Assembly: GCF_021033825.1 (NCBI RefSeq)
Contig: NZ_JAIFXZ010000015.1
Span: 43,350 to 107,349, forward strand
From: Dietzia aurantiaca
GTDB taxonomy: Bacteria > Actinomycetota > Actinomycetes > Mycobacteriales > Mycobacteriaceae
DNA length: 64,000 nucleotides
Direction of reading: 5' to 3'
Within the stretch, counting starts at the first letter, position 1. Each line of letters opens with the position of its first letter. Below, piece by piece: positions 28,091-37,191 of the stretch. A program made the position numbers and the translations under genes. The notes under the pieces were generated by a model. That model ran no database searches, was not told the origin of the DNA, and was given only the letters and a program-made list of their open reading frames with translations.

Positions 28091-28138
28091 TAGTCACCGG
28101 ACCGTCTCAGGCGGCGGTGGCGTGCGAAGGGAGCACCA

Positions 28139-28933
28139 ATGGGCATCAGCGTCGACAAGGGCGCAGACGGCATCGCGACCGTCACCGTCGACTATCCCCC
28201 CGTCAACGCCATCCCGTCCGCGGGCTGGTTCGAACTCGGCGAGCAGATCCTGGCCGCCGGCCGGGACCCCGAGGTCCACGTCGTAATCCTGCGTGCCGAG
28301 GGCCGCGGGTTCAACGCCGGCGTCGACATCAAGGAGATGCAGGACTTCGAGGGCTTCGACCACCTGCTGGCCGCCAACCGCGGCTGCTACGTGGCCTTCA
28401 ACGCCGTCTACGAGTGCGCGGTCCCCGTGATCGCCGTCGTGAACGGTTTCTGCGTGGGCGGCGGCATCGGGCTCGTCGGCAACGCGGACTGCATCATCGC
28501 CTCCGACGACGCAGTGTTCGGGCTTCCCGAGGTGGACCGTGGCGCCCTCGGCGCGGCCACCCACCTCGCGCGCATGGTGCCGCCGCACATGATGCGCACG
28601 CTGTACTTCACCTCCCGCAACGTCACCGCCCAGCAGTTGCACAACTGGGGAACGGTGTACGAGGTGGTCCCCCGCGACCAGCTCGACGCCGCGGCCCGCG
28701 AGCTGGCGGAGGCGATCGCCGCCAAGGACACCCGCGTGATCCGGGCGGCCAAGGAGGCCATCAACCACATCGACCCGGTCGACGTGAAGTCCTCGTACCG
28801 CATGGAGCAGGGCTTCACCTTCGAACTCAACCTCGCCGGCGTGGCCGATGAGCACCGGGACGAGTTCGTCAAGAGCGGTACGAACCTGGATAAACGAGTC
28901 AAGCAATCCGAGAGGACGGGCGAGAACAAGTGA
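28139..28933 (+). CDS. echA20: ring D hydrolase EchA20
   Basis: A 264-aa crotonase-superfamily protein: ILRAEGRGFNAGVDIKEMQ near 52-70 (first oxyanion-hole segment) and VVNGFCVGGGIGLVGNADC near 99-117 (second). EchA20 hydrolytically opens steroid ring D of HIEC-CoA to give COCHEA-CoA. Gene order echA20-ipdA-ipdB-ipdC is the same as Rv3550-Rv3553. The ATG at 28139 follows GAAGGGAG. The stop overlaps ipdA. Confidence 0.9.
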   Translation: MGISVDKGADGIATVTVDYPPVNAIPSAGWFELGEQILAAGRDPEVHVVILRAEGRGFNAGVDIKEMQDFEGFDHLLAANRGCYVAFNAVYECAVPVIAVVNGFCVGGGIGLVGNADCIIASDDAVFGLPEVDRGALGAATHLARMVPPHMMRTLYFTSRNVTAQQLHNWGTVYEVVPRDQLDAAARELAEAIAAKDTRVIRAAKEAINHIDPVDVKSSYRMEQGFTFELNLAGVADEHRDEFVKSGTNLDKRVKQSERTGENK

Positions 28934-29844
28934 CGACGACCCCCACCCCGCGCGACAAGCGCACGAGCCTCGACGAGGCCGTCGCACGCCTCGAGAGCGG
29001 TATGACCATCGGTATCGGCGGCTGGGGCTCGCGGCGCAAGCCGATGGCCCTGGTCCGCGCGATCCTCCGCCGCGAGGATCTCACCGACCTGACCGTCATC
29101 ACCTACGGTGGCCCGGACCTCGGCTTGCTCTGCTCGGCGGGCAAGGTCTCGAAGGCGTACTACGGCTTCGTCACCCTGGACTCGGCGCCGTTCTACGACC
29201 CGTGGTTCGCCAAGCGCCGCACCGAGGGCTCGATCATCTCCCGCGAGATGGACGAGGGCATGGTCCGCGCCGGCCTCACCGCCGCCGCGCAACGCCTGCC
29301 GTTCCTGCCCACGCGCGCCGGCCTGGGCTCGGACGTCTTCCGCTTCTGGGGTGACGAGCTCAAGACCGTCGACTCCCCGTACGACTTCGAGGGCAAGACC
29401 GAGACCCTGGTCGCGATGCCCGCGCTGCGCATGGACGCCGCGCTCATCCACCTGGACAAGGCCGACAAGCACGGCAACGCCGCGTTCACCGGAGCCGACG
29501 GCTACTTCGACGACCTGTACGCCATGGCCGCCGACACGGTCCTGCTCGAGACCGACGAGATCGTCGACTCGGCGGATGCGCTGATGAACGAGGTCGGCCC
29601 GCAGCGCATGTTGATCAGCCGCATGTTCGTCGACACCGTCTCCGAGGCCCCGAACGGCGCGCACTTCACGTTCGCCGGCGGCTACGGCCGCGACGAGGCG
29701 TTCCAGAAGCACTACGCGGCCGCCGCCAAGGACGAGCAGTCCTGGGCCGCGTTCACCGAAGAGTTCCTGTCCGGCGACGAGGCCGCGTACCAGGAGGCCG
29801 TAACCAAGTTCGCCGCCAAGGTCGCGGCCGAGAAGGAGGGCTGA
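28930..29844 (+). CDS. ipdA: COCHEA-CoA hydrolase alpha subunit IpdA
   Basis: A 304-aa protein of the class I CoA-transferase alpha family: MTIGIGGWGSRRKPMALVRAIL near 25-47, LTVITYGGPDLGLLCSAGKV near 55-75, KADKHGNAAFTG near 176. IpdAB lacks transferase activity and instead hydrolyses ring C of COCHEA-CoA. Always paired with ipdB, which follows 3 bases later. GTG start at 28930. Confidence 0.9.
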   Translation: MTTTPTPRDKRTSLDEAVARLESGMTIGIGGWGSRRKPMALVRAILRREDLTDLTVITYGGPDLGLLCSAGKVSKAYYGFVTLDSAPFYDPWFAKRRTEGSIISREMDEGMVRAGLTAAAQRLPFLPTRAGLGSDVFRFWGDELKTVDSPYDFEGKTETLVAMPALRMDAALIHLDKADKHGNAAFTGADGYFDDLYAMAADTVLLETDEIVDSADALMNEVGPQRMLISRMFVDTVSEAPNGAHFTFAGGYGRDEAFQKHYAAAAKDEQSWAAFTEEFLSGDEAAYQEAVTKFAAKVAAEKEG

Positions 29845-29847
29845 CAC

Positions 29848-30615
29848 GTGAGCGAGAACATCACGCGCGCCGAGTACTGCGCGATCGCCTGCGCCGAGAT
29901 CTTCGCCGGCGCCGGGGAGATCTTCGCCTCCCCCATGACCCCGATGGCCACCCTGGGCGCCCGCCTCGCGCGGATGACCACCGAGCCGGACCTGCTCATC
30001 ACCGATGGCGAGTACCGCTTCCTCGGCCAGACCCCGCCGCTGGGCAAGCTCATCGACTTCGAGGGCTACATCCCGTTCCCGCGCGTCTTCGACGTGCTGC
30101 AGGCCGGTACCCGCCACGTGGTGATGGGCGCCAACCAGATCGACAAGTACGGCAACCAGAACCTGTCGGCATTCGGCGACGACGTCCAGAAGCCGACGCG
30201 CCAGATGTTCGGCCTGCGAGGCGCGCCGGGCAACACGATCGCCCACGCCACCAGCTACTGGGTGGGCAAACACAGCACCCGCGTCTTCGCCGAGAAGGTC
30301 GACATCGTGTGCGGCATCGGCTACGACCGCTACACCGAGGGCGACCCGGCCTTCCGCTTCCACCACATCCCGAAGGTCGTCACCAACCTCGGTGTGTTCG
30401 ACTTCGGCGGCCCCGGCCGCACGATGCGCGCCGTCACCCTGCACCCGGGTGTCACGGCCGAGGAGGTCGCGCAGAACACGGGCTTCGAGGTTGCCGGTCT
30501 GGCCGAGGCGGGCGTCACGCGCGACCCGTCCGCGGAGGAGCTGCGTCTGATCCGCGAGGTGATCGACCCGCGCGGCTTCCGTAACCGTGAGGTCCCCGCG
30601 GAGGAGAAGAAGTGA
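29848..30615 (+). CDS. ipdB: COCHEA-CoA hydrolase beta subunit IpdB
   Basis: A 255-aa CoA-transferase beta-type subunit: EIFASPMTPMATLGARLARMT near 24-44, MGANQIDKYGNQNLSAF near 91-107, PGVTAEEVAQNTGFEV near 205. Forms the IpdAB heteromer that opens the last steroid ring. GTG start at 29848; stop overlaps ipdC by 4 bases (GTGA). Confidence 0.9.
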   Translation: MSENITRAEYCAIACAEIFAGAGEIFASPMTPMATLGARLARMTTEPDLLITDGEYRFLGQTPPLGKLIDFEGYIPFPRVFDVLQAGTRHVVMGANQIDKYGNQNLSAFGDDVQKPTRQMFGLRGAPGNTIAHATSYWVGKHSTRVFAEKVDIVCGIGYDRYTEGDPAFRFHHIPKVVTNLGVFDFGGPGRTMRAVTLHPGVTAEEVAQNTGFEVAGLAEAGVTRDPSAEELRLIREVIDPRGFRNREVPAEEKK

Positions 30616-31733
30616 GCGACGACGACGCCGCCACTGGCACCTCCGCCACCGCTCGCGCCGCCACACTGTCGACGGACTTCACCCGTCTCGTCGGCGTGGA
30701 GTACCCGATCGTCCAGACGGGCATGGGTTGGGTCTCCGGTCCCGAGCTAACGGCCGCCACCGCCAACGCCGGCGGCCTGGGCATCATCGCGTCCGCGACC
30801 ATGACGTACTCGGAGCTCGAGGCCGCCATCATCCGGACCAAGGAACTCACCTCCAAGCCCTTCGGTGTCAACCTCCGGGCCGATGCCGAGGACGCCGCCG
30901 AGCGCTGCGAGTTGATGATCCGCCACGGGGTGAAGGTGGCGTCGTTCGCGCTCGCACCGAAGCCCGAGCTGATCGCCCGTTTGAAGGAGAACGGCCTCGT
31001 CGTCGTCCCCTCGATCGGGGCGGCGAAGCACGCCGTGAAGGTCGCGTCCTGGGGCGCGGACGCGGTGATCGTGCAGGGCGGTGAGGGCGGTGGTCACACC
31101 GGCCAGGTCGCCACCACGCTGCTCCTCCCCAGCGTCATCGACGCCCTGGGCGGGGCCGGCAACACGTCGATCCCCGTGGTGGCGGGCGGCGGCTTCTTCG
31201 ACGGCCGCGGCCTGGTCGCGGCGCTGTCCTACGGCGCCGCGGGCGTCGCGATGGGCACGCGCTTCCTGCTGACCAGCGACTCGCAGGTGCCGAACGCGGT
31301 CAAGCAGCAGTACCTCGAGCGGGGCCTGCAGGACACGGTCGTCTCGACCCGCGTCGACGGGATGCCGCACCGCGTGCTGCGCACCGGGCTGGTCAACGCG
31401 CTCGAGTCCGGCAGCCCTGTCAAGGGCATGGTCGCGGCCGTGCAGAACGCCAACAAGTTCAAGGCCATGACCGGCATGAAGTGGCAGCAGCTGGCCAAGG
31501 ACGGCCTCAACATGAAGAAGTCGTCCGAGCGCACGTGGCAGCAGATCGTCATGGCCGCCAACACACCGATGCTGCTCAAGGCCGGCCTGGTCGAGGGCAA
31601 CACCGAGGCCGGTGTGCTGGCCTCCGGGCAGGTGGTCGGCATGATCGAGGACCTGCCCAGCTGTGACGAGCTCATCCAGCGCATCATGACGCAGGCGCAC
31701 GGCCGCCTGGGCGCGCTGCGCGAGCTGGGCTGA
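30612..31733 (+). CDS. ipdC: flavin-dependent HIP-CoA pathway enzyme IpdC
   Basis: A 373-aa FMN enzyme of the nitronate-monooxygenase/enoyl-reductase TIM-barrel family: EYPIVQTGMGWVSGPELTAATANAGGLGI near 30-58 and VIVQGGEGGGHTGQVATTLL near 153-172 (phosphate-binding loop). IpdC acts in ring C metabolism of HIP-CoA with EchA20/IpdAB. It corresponds to Rv3553. Last gene of the operon; a strong terminator follows at 31811. Confidence 0.88.
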   Translation: MSDDDAATGTSATARAATLSTDFTRLVGVEYPIVQTGMGWVSGPELTAATANAGGLGIIASATMTYSELEAAIIRTKELTSKPFGVNLRADAEDAAERCELMIRHGVKVASFALAPKPELIARLKENGLVVVPSIGAAKHAVKVASWGADAVIVQGGEGGGHTGQVATTLLLPSVIDALGGAGNTSIPVVAGGGFFDGRGLVAALSYGAAGVAMGTRFLLTSDSQVPNAVKQQYLERGLQDTVVSTRVDGMPHRVLRTGLVNALESGSPVKGMVAAVQNANKFKAMTGMKWQQLAKDGLNMKKSSERTWQQIVMAANTPMLLKAGLVEGNTEAGVLASGQVVGMIEDLPSCDELIQRIMTQAHGRLGALRELG

Positions 31734-31810
31734 GCCGGCCAGGCGCACCACTCCGCGTCCCGGAACCTCCGCGTCCAGGACCTACGCGCCCGGATCGCGC
31801 GCTAACGACG

Positions 31811-31851
31811 AGGGTGCGCGCCCAGAATGGACCATTCTGGGCGCGCACCCT
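31811..31851 (+). terminator. terminator after ipdC
   Basis: Almost a perfect palindrome: 31811-31830 pairs with 31832-31851 (20 bp), followed by tctgtcttg. It closes the echA20-ipdABC operon. Confidence 0.8.
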
Positions 31852-31993
31852 TCTGTCTTGTCGACCTCGGCCCTGACCGGCGCACGGAGATAAAGCGTAT
31901 TGCGAGTTATTCATCGAATCCTCAGTTAACGTGAGCACAGCCTTATCGCCAGCGGCGGGGACCGTCTCGCCTGCCACTCCCCGGAGGACCCCC

Positions 31994-32644
31994 TTGACTG
32001 TCACCCGTACCTTCGCCCGTTCGGCCGCCGTGCTCGGCGCCGCCACCGCCCTCACCGTCGCCGGAGCAGGCGCCGCAATGGCCACGACCTCTGAGAACAC
32101 CGTCGACGGCAACGACGTCAGCGTGACGTTCGAGCTCGATGGCGGATTGCTCGACGGGGACGCCTGCGGTGCCGCTCTCATTCCGCCCACCGCGATCGCC
32201 GGGCTGGCCGGGACCATAGGCGAGATCGCCAACGGCAACCCCGCGACCGCGATCCCTGCGATCTTCTCGGCCCTCGACGCCACGGACGGGGTCATCGCGC
32301 TGAAGGACGGGATTTCTCCCGTGGTCGCGCTGGCTCCAGTCTTGAACCCGTCGGGCACCGTCTCCGCCGAGGACGTTCCCTCCAACCTGTACATGCTCGT
32401 CACCATCTGCGGGTCCGACCTTCTCGACGAGGATTTCGCACCCAACATCGAGCCCATGCTCGTGGGCAACCCCCTCGACGCGCTCAACACGATGAGCTCA
32501 GACGGCATCCTTGAGACCGGCTCGGCCCTCCTCCAGGGCGACGACGATAGCGGCCTGGGCGGCATCCTGTCGTCTGCCATCGGCGGCGGCGAGGGGGGCG
32601 ACCTCCTCGGAACCTTGTCGTCCGCTACGGACGACGCCGAGTAA
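31994..32644 (+). CDS. small secreted two-cysteine protein, paralogue A
   Basis: A 216-aa exported protein. The TTG start at 31994 is chosen because GGAGGA lies 6 bases upstream; a GTG-led frame begins at 31931. Sec signal ends AMA-T near residue 29. The mature domain carries the family pattern: CGAALIPPTAIA, later VPSNLYMLVTICGSD, then MLVGNPLDAL. It ends with an acidic tail after GGILSSAIGGG. Same family as the three genes that follow. A candidate -10 (TAACGT at 31927) lies upstream. Function unknown; two cysteines probably form a disulfide. Confidence 0.7.
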   Translation: MTVTRTFARSAAVLGAATALTVAGAGAAMATTSENTVDGNDVSVTFELDGGLLDGDACGAALIPPTAIAGLAGTIGEIANGNPATAIPAIFSALDATDGVIALKDGISPVVALAPVLNPSGTVSAEDVPSNLYMLVTICGSDLLDEDFAPNIEPMLVGNPLDALNTMSSDGILETGSALLQGDDDSGLGGILSSAIGGGEGGDLLGTLSSATDDAE

Positions 32645-32664
32645 CTCTTCCTTGCACGTCGATC

Positions 32665-32693
32665 ACGCCCAGCCGGTCGGACCGGCTGGGCGT
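32665..32693 (+). terminator. terminator after paralogue A
   Basis: A 13-bp stem (32665-32677 with 32681-32693) with a 3-base loop, 20 bases after the stop. Confidence 0.75.
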
Positions 32694-32866
32694 CGTCGTA
32701 TCCACAGGTACTTGGCGCGCAGCCGGCCACCCCCGTCGAGTCTTCTTGGCCGCGAACCCTTTTCAGGAGGCTGAGAGTCCAGTTAAGATTGATCAGCGAA
32801 CGAGCGCTGGCCAGATCTGGCCTTCATTCGCGCATCTCCTCCCCTCATCTCCGATCGGAGCCCTTC

Positions 32867-33427
32867 ATGTCGAAGTCCCGTACCGCCCTTCGTAGCCTCG
32901 GCGTCCTCGCCGCCGCGTCCGGACTCGCCTTCGCCGGCGCCGGCGTCGCCTCGGCAACCACCTTCGACCACGATGTCGACGCCAACACCGTCTCCGCCAC
33001 CTTCACCCTTGAGGACGGTCAGCTTGGAGACACCTGCGGCGCTGCCCTCATCCCGCCGAACGCACTGGCCGAGATTCTCTCCAAGCTCGGGGGCGGCGAC
33101 CTCGGGAACGCGTTCGAGACGATCGACGCGATCCAGGGCGTGACCGTCTTGAAGAACGGCAACGCGGCCGCGGTCCGCCTCGGCGAGGACGCCACGACCC
33201 GCACCGTGACGGCGACAGACGTGCCCAGCGGCGCGTACATGCTGGTCTCCGTCTGCCTGTCCGACCTGTCCGAGCCGGGCACCGACCTCGTCACGGTCGG
33301 CAACCCGCTCGACATCATCAGCGGGCTGAGCTCGGACGGCCTGCTCGACACCGCGTCCTCGCTCCTGCAGGGCGGCGACGAGAGCGGCCTCGGCGCCATC
33401 CTGTCCTCCGCAGTCGGCGGCGAGTGA
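32867..33427 (+). CDS. small secreted two-cysteine protein, paralogue B
   Basis: A 186-aa exported protein with Sec signal MSKSRTALRSLGVLAAASG ending ASA-T. Family pattern: TCGAALIPPNALAEI, then VPSGAYMLVSVCLSD, then TVGNPLDIISG, ending GLGAILSSAVGGE. It is the closest relative of paralogue A, sharing the LLQGxDxSGLG tail, so A and B look like a recent duplication. The ATG at 32867 has CGGAG upstream; candidate -10 TAAGAT at 32784. Own terminator follows. Confidence 0.72.
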   Translation: MSKSRTALRSLGVLAAASGLAFAGAGVASATTFDHDVDANTVSATFTLEDGQLGDTCGAALIPPNALAEILSKLGGGDLGNAFETIDAIQGVTVLKNGNAAAVRLGEDATTRTVTATDVPSGAYMLVSVCLSDLSEPGTDLVTVGNPLDIISGLSSDGLLDTASSLLQGGDESGLGAILSSAVGGE

Positions 33428-33461
33428 CGGCCAGACCCACTGCTCTCCAACTGAGACTGAG

Positions 33462-33491
33462 ACGCCCGGTCCGCTTCTGCGGGCCGGGCGT
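33462..33491 (+). terminator. terminator after paralogue B
   Basis: A 13-bp stem with one G-T pair (33462-33474 with 33479-33491) and a ttct loop, followed by tgtcgtgt. Confidence 0.72.
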
Positions 33492-33623
33492 TGTCGTGTG
33501 GGTCGAGAAAGGCGATCGGTCAATTTGCCGATACGGAGCCTCCGCTGATGTAACACTTACAGTCCGCTGAGCGACTCAGTGAGGGAGACCACTGTTTTCA
33601 AGGCACCCTTTAAGGAGCTTCCC

Positions 33624-34181
33624 ATGACCAACCTGAAGAAGGCAGCCGCGGGCTTCGCTGTCGCCGCCACCGCCGCCGCGGGCATTTCGGTCGCCGGCGC
33701 CGGCGCCGCCAACGCCGCGACGCCGTTCGTCCACATCGCGGGCAACACGGTGAACGTGCACGTCACCGCCCCGCTGCCCAACCAGACCTGCATGGGCATG
33801 CTCGTCCCGCCGTACGCTGCGGCCGACATCGCCGGCGCCGCCGTCGCCGGGGGCGGCAACCTCATGCCCATCATCGCGGCACTCGGCAACAACCCCGACG
33901 TAATCGCTCTCAACGGCCCCGGGATCCCCGGGATCTTCCAGCTTCCGATGACGATCCCCGGCCAGGACGGCTGGCTGTCCGCCCAGAACGTGCCCTCGAA
34001 CATCTACGCGCTCGCCGTGATCTGCATGGGCCATGCCGGCCCGATGGAGCCCCACCTGTTCCCGGCCGTGGTCGGCAACCCGATGGAGGCCTTCGCCGGC
34101 AGCGCCTCCGGCAGCACCGGCATCGGCGGCCCCGCCGCACCCACCGACAACGGCACCGGATCGAGCAGCTCCGGCTCCTGA
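33624..34181 (+). CDS. small secreted two-cysteine protein, paralogue C
   Basis: A 185-aa exported protein: MTNLKKAAAGFAVAATAAAG signal ending ANA-A near residue 32. Family pattern: TCMGMLVPPYAAADI, then VPSNIYALAVICMGH, then AVVGNPMEAFAGS. The tail is Gly-Ser rich (GSASGSTGIGG ... GSSSSGS), unlike A and B but like D. The ATG has TAAGGAG 7 bases upstream; candidate -10 TACAGT at 33558. Hydrophobic and neutral for an exported protein. Function unknown. Confidence 0.72.
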   Translation: MTNLKKAAAGFAVAATAAAGISVAGAGAANAATPFVHIAGNTVNVHVTAPLPNQTCMGMLVPPYAAADIAGAAVAGGGNLMPIIAALGNNPDVIALNGPGIPGIFQLPMTIPGQDGWLSAQNVPSNIYALAVICMGHAGPMEPHLFPAVVGNPMEAFAGSASGSTGIGGPAAPTDNGTGSSSSGS

Positions 34182-34217
34182 TCGATCCTCTCGTCAGCAC
34201 GCTGACGCGCTGAACCC

Positions 34218-34256
34218 CGCGAGCCCCGCACCCCCTGCCGAGGTGCGGGGCTCGCG
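34218..34256 (+). terminator. terminator after paralogue C
   Basis: A perfect 15-bp GC-rich stem (34218-34232 with 34242-34256), 36 bases after the stop. Confidence 0.78.
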
Positions 34257-34376
34257 TCGTCGTTCCGAGTCCCCGATCCGGCAACTCGCAGCGTGCTCCC
34301 CGAACAGCCATTCATGCCACGACGACCACGGTTATGCGTATCTTCACGAGGCAAGGGCCAAGCCTCGGGAGAACAG

Positions 34377-35297
34377 ATGCGCACAGTCAGAAGAATCACT
34401 TACCTGTCGGCGTCAGTGGCCATCGTGGTCGGCATGGCTCTCGCCGGAAGCGGCGCAGCACTCGCCGCGGACATATCCCTTCCGGCGGTGGAGGACAACC
34501 GGGTATCCGTCCGAATCGAGAACCCGATTCCGGGCAAGCTCGGCTGGCCCCCTGTACTCGGCCAGTCCTGTGCTGGCGCACTCGTCCCGCTGTATGCCAT
34601 CCCCGATGTCGCCCGAGATGTCATCCCGCTGCTCGACGGAGACATCACGAACATCATCGCCGCCCTCGGCGACCTGAATGACCAGGTGACCATCCTGCTC
34701 CTGGCCAATACTCTCTCCCCAGTCACGCTCCCGGGAGTCGCGGGCACCCTGGAAGTAGAACACGTACGGGACGATTTCTATGCCGCCCCCGTGGTCTGCG
34801 TAGGCGGCAGGGACGACGCACCGATGGAGATCAACCTCTTCCTCACCCAGGTCGGCAACCCGCTGGGGGCGTTCGAGGGCAGCGTCACCGGAAGCGTCGG
34901 AAGCTCCGGTAGCGCCGAGGGCAGCAGCATCGGCCTCGGGAGCGCCGAGCTAGGCGTGGGCTCGGCGGACGGGATGATCGAACTGGGCAGCGCCTCGGGA
35001 TCAGACCAGGGCAGCACCGTCGACATCGGGTTCCACGGCAGCATCGCCGACGTCACGAGCGGAAGCCTCGGCGTGAACGCCGATGCAGGCAGCTCGGGAA
35101 GCGAGGCCGCTGCAGGGTCGGGTCAAGGCATCATCGACGGCGCCAGCACCGGAGCGCTCGACACCAGCAGCGTGACCGGCAGTGCCGAGCTCCCCGAGGG
35201 CTCGAGCAACGGCAGCAGCATCGACGTCGGCAGCATCATCCCGCTGGCCGACGGCCTCAGTGACAGTGTCGGCGACATGAGCTTCCCCGGCTCCTGA
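34377..35297 (+). CDS. small secreted two-cysteine domain with long Gly-Ser tail, paralogue D
   Basis: A 306-aa exported protein. Sec signal MRTVRRITYLSASVAIVVG ending ALA-A; family domain at about 30-165 with SCAGALVPLYAIPDV, a Cys in APVVCVGGRD and QVGNPLGAFEGS. About 140 residues of Gly-Ser repeat follow (SVTGSVGSSGSAEGSS, SASGSDQGS, SGSLGVNADAGSSGS). The domain links the tandem family to the Gly-Ser tail group of surface proteins. ATG at 34377 with GGGAG upstream. Function unknown. Confidence 0.72.
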   Translation: MRTVRRITYLSASVAIVVGMALAGSGAALAADISLPAVEDNRVSVRIENPIPGKLGWPPVLGQSCAGALVPLYAIPDVARDVIPLLDGDITNIIAALGDLNDQVTILLLANTLSPVTLPGVAGTLEVEHVRDDFYAAPVVCVGGRDDAPMEINLFLTQVGNPLGAFEGSVTGSVGSSGSAEGSSIGLGSAELGVGSADGMIELGSASGSDQGSTVDIGFHGSIADVTSGSLGVNADAGSSGSEAAAGSGQGIIDGASTGALDTSSVTGSAELPEGSSNGSSIDVGSIIPLADGLSDSVGDMSFPGS

Positions 35298-35326
35298 CAG
35301 GTGGGCCTCGAACGCGCGAGACGCGA

Positions 35327-35358
35327 GAGCCCCGCGCCAGAAATCCGGCGCGGGGCTC
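35327..35358. terminator. bidirectional terminator
   Basis: A 12-bp perfect stem (35327-35338 with 35347-35358) between convergent paralogue D and fadA6. Confidence 0.7.
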
Positions 35359-35385
35359 AGGGCTGGGCTCAGAAGGCCCTGTAGA

Positions 35386-36555
35386 TCAGCGGTCGAGGCG
35401 CTCGATGATCGTCACGTTGGCAGTACCGCCGCCCTCACACATGGTCTGCAGGCCGTAACGGCCGCCGGTGCGCTCGAGTTCGTTCAGCAGGGTGGCGAAC
35501 AGCTTGGCACCCGTGGCGCCGAGGGGATGGCCCAGGGCGATGCCGCCGCCGTTGGGGTTGACGCGGGCCGGGTCGGCACCGGTCTCCTTGATCCACGCGA
35601 GCACGACGGGGGCGAACGCCTCGTTGATCTCCACCACGTCGATGTCGTCGATCGTCAGGCCGGTCTTGGCCAGCGCATGCTTGGTGGCCGGGATGGGCGC
35701 GGACAGCATCATCACCGGATCGTCGCCGCGGACGGTCATGTGGTGGATGCGGGCGCGCGGGGTGAGTCCGTACTTCTCGACGGCCTCGGCGGAGGCCAGC
35801 AGGCCGGCGGAGGCGCCGTCGCAGATCTGCGACGCGACGGCCGCGGTGAGCGAACCCCCCTCGGCGAGCACGGGCAGCGAGGCCATCTTCTCGAGCGTCG
35901 TCTCGCGGGTGGTCTCGTCGGCCTCGAGGCCGGCCATCGGCACGTACTCGGATCCGAAGCGGCCCTCGGCGATCGCGGCACGCGCGCGGTTGTGGGACTG
36001 CAGCGCCCACTCCTCCATCTCGCGGCGGGAGATGTCCCACTTGTCGGCCATCATCTGGGCGCCGTTGAACTGCGAGATCTCCTGCGTGCCGAAGCGCTCG
36101 GTCCAGCCGGTGGAGCCGGAGAACGGGTCGTCGAAGCCGTACTCGCGGCCGGCGAGCATGGCCGAGGAGATGGGCAGGGCGCTCATGTTCTGGACGCCAC
36201 CGAACAGGATCACGTCCTGGGTGCCGGACATGATGGCTTGGGCGCCGAAGTGGATGGCCTGCTGGCTGGAGCCACACTGGCGGTCGACGGTGGTGCCGGG
36301 GACACCGAGCGGCATGCCGGCGGCGAGCCAGGACGAACGGGCGATGTTGCCGGCCTGCGGGCCGATGGTGTCGACACAGCCGAAGATCACGTCGTCGACG
36401 ACCTCCGGGTCGATGCCGGTGCGCTCGACGACGGCCTTGATCACGTGGGCACCGAGGTCGGCGGGGTGCTGTGCGGCCAGGCTGCCGCCGCGCTTGCCCA
36501 CCGGCGTCCGGACGGCGTCGATCACGTAGGCCTCGCGGCCGGTCACTTCTGTCAT
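35386..36555 (-). CDS. fadA6: HIP-pathway thiolase FadA6
   Basis: A 389-aa thiolase: VDRQCGSSQQAIHFGAQ (nucleophilic Cys near 93), GGIALGHPLGATG (His near 348), LQTMCEGGGTANV (Cys near 378). FadA6 cleaves a late thioester in ring C/D degradation. It matches Rv3556c by position next to kstR2. Start ATG 36555; 32 bases separate it from the kstR2 stop, so both probably share the KstR2-controlled promoter. Confidence 0.87.
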   Translation of the reverse strand: MTEVTGREAYVIDAVRTPVGKRGGSLAAQHPADLGAHVIKAVVERTGIDPEVVDDVIFGCVDTIGPQAGNIARSSWLAAGMPLGVPGTTVDRQCGSSQQAIHFGAQAIMSGTQDVILFGGVQNMSALPISSAMLAGREYGFDDPFSGSTGWTERFGTQEISQFNGAQMMADKWDISRREMEEWALQSHNRARAAIAEGRFGSEYVPMAGLEADETTRETTLEKMASLPVLAEGGSLTAAVASQICDGASAGLLASAEAVEKYGLTPRARIHHMTVRGDDPVMMLSAPIPATKHALAKTGLTIDDIDVVEINEAFAPVVLAWIKETGADPARVNPNGGGIALGHPLGATGAKLFATLLNELERTGGRYGLQTMCEGGGTANVTIIERLDR

Positions 36556-36587
36556 GGCTGGTGTCTCCTCGGTGGTGCTGGGGCTCT

Positions 36588-37175
36588 TCAGTTGACGGCG
36601 AGTCCGTCGAGCACGATGTTCAGGTACTGGTTGGCGATCGCGCCGTGGTCGTCGTCCCCCTCGGGGCGGTACCACCGCACCGCGACCCAGACGGTGTCGC
36701 GCAGGAAGCGGTAGGTCAGGCGCACGTCGAGGTCGTCGCGGAAGTCGCCGGATTCCATGCCGCGTCGCAGCACCCCGGTCCACATCTCGCGGAACTCGGT
36801 GTTGCGCTCGCCCAGGTAGTCGAACCGCGCGTTGCCGCGCAGGTGCTTGACCTCGTCCTGGTAGATCGCCACTTCGTCGCGGTGCTCGTGGATGGCCTCG
36901 AACGACGCCTCCACCAGCGCCTCCAGCGTCTCGCGCGGGCCCAGTCCGGACGCCGAGTCCACGATGCGCCGGTAGTCGCCGAACAGCGCGTCGAGGAAGC
37001 CGCGGAGGATCTCGTCGACGATGGCTTCCTTGGACTTGAAGTGGTGGTAGAGGCTGCCCGAGAGGATGCCGGCGGCGTCGGCGATGTCGCGCACGGTCGT
37101 CGCGCGCAGGCCGCGTTCCGCGAAGAGTCCGGCCGCGATCGACAGGAGCTCGTCGCGTCTGTTCGTGGCGGTCAT
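36588..37175 (-). CDS. kstR2: TetR-family repressor KstR2
   Basis: A 195-aa TetR regulator. N-terminal helix-turn-helix at about 10-50 (AAGLFAERGLRATTVRDIADAAGILSG, then SLYHHFKSKEAIVDEIL), with an all-helical ligand domain after it. KstR2 represses the HIP (ring C/D) genes and is released by HIP-CoA. The assignment rests on synteny (Rv3557c), neighbours and a perfect operator 17 bases before its own start, implying autoregulation. The ATG at 37175 begins the conserved domain; the much longer upstream frame is an artefact. Confidence 0.88.
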   Translation of the reverse strand: MTATNRRDELLSIAAGLFAERGLRATTVRDIADAAGILSGSLYHHFKSKEAIVDEILRGFLDALFGDYRRIVDSASGLGPRETLEALVEASFEAIHEHRDEVAIYQDEVKHLRGNARFDYLGERNTEFREMWTGVLRRGMESGDFRDDLDVRLTYRFLRDTVWVAVRWYRPEGDDDHGAIANQYLNIVLDGLAVN

Positions 37176-37191
37176 ACCGGACACAATACCA

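Noticed and set aside
28408..30666. Minus-strand frame of 752 codons opposite echA20-ipdAB
   Set aside because: Antisense shadow; the plus-strand genes match known families over their full length.
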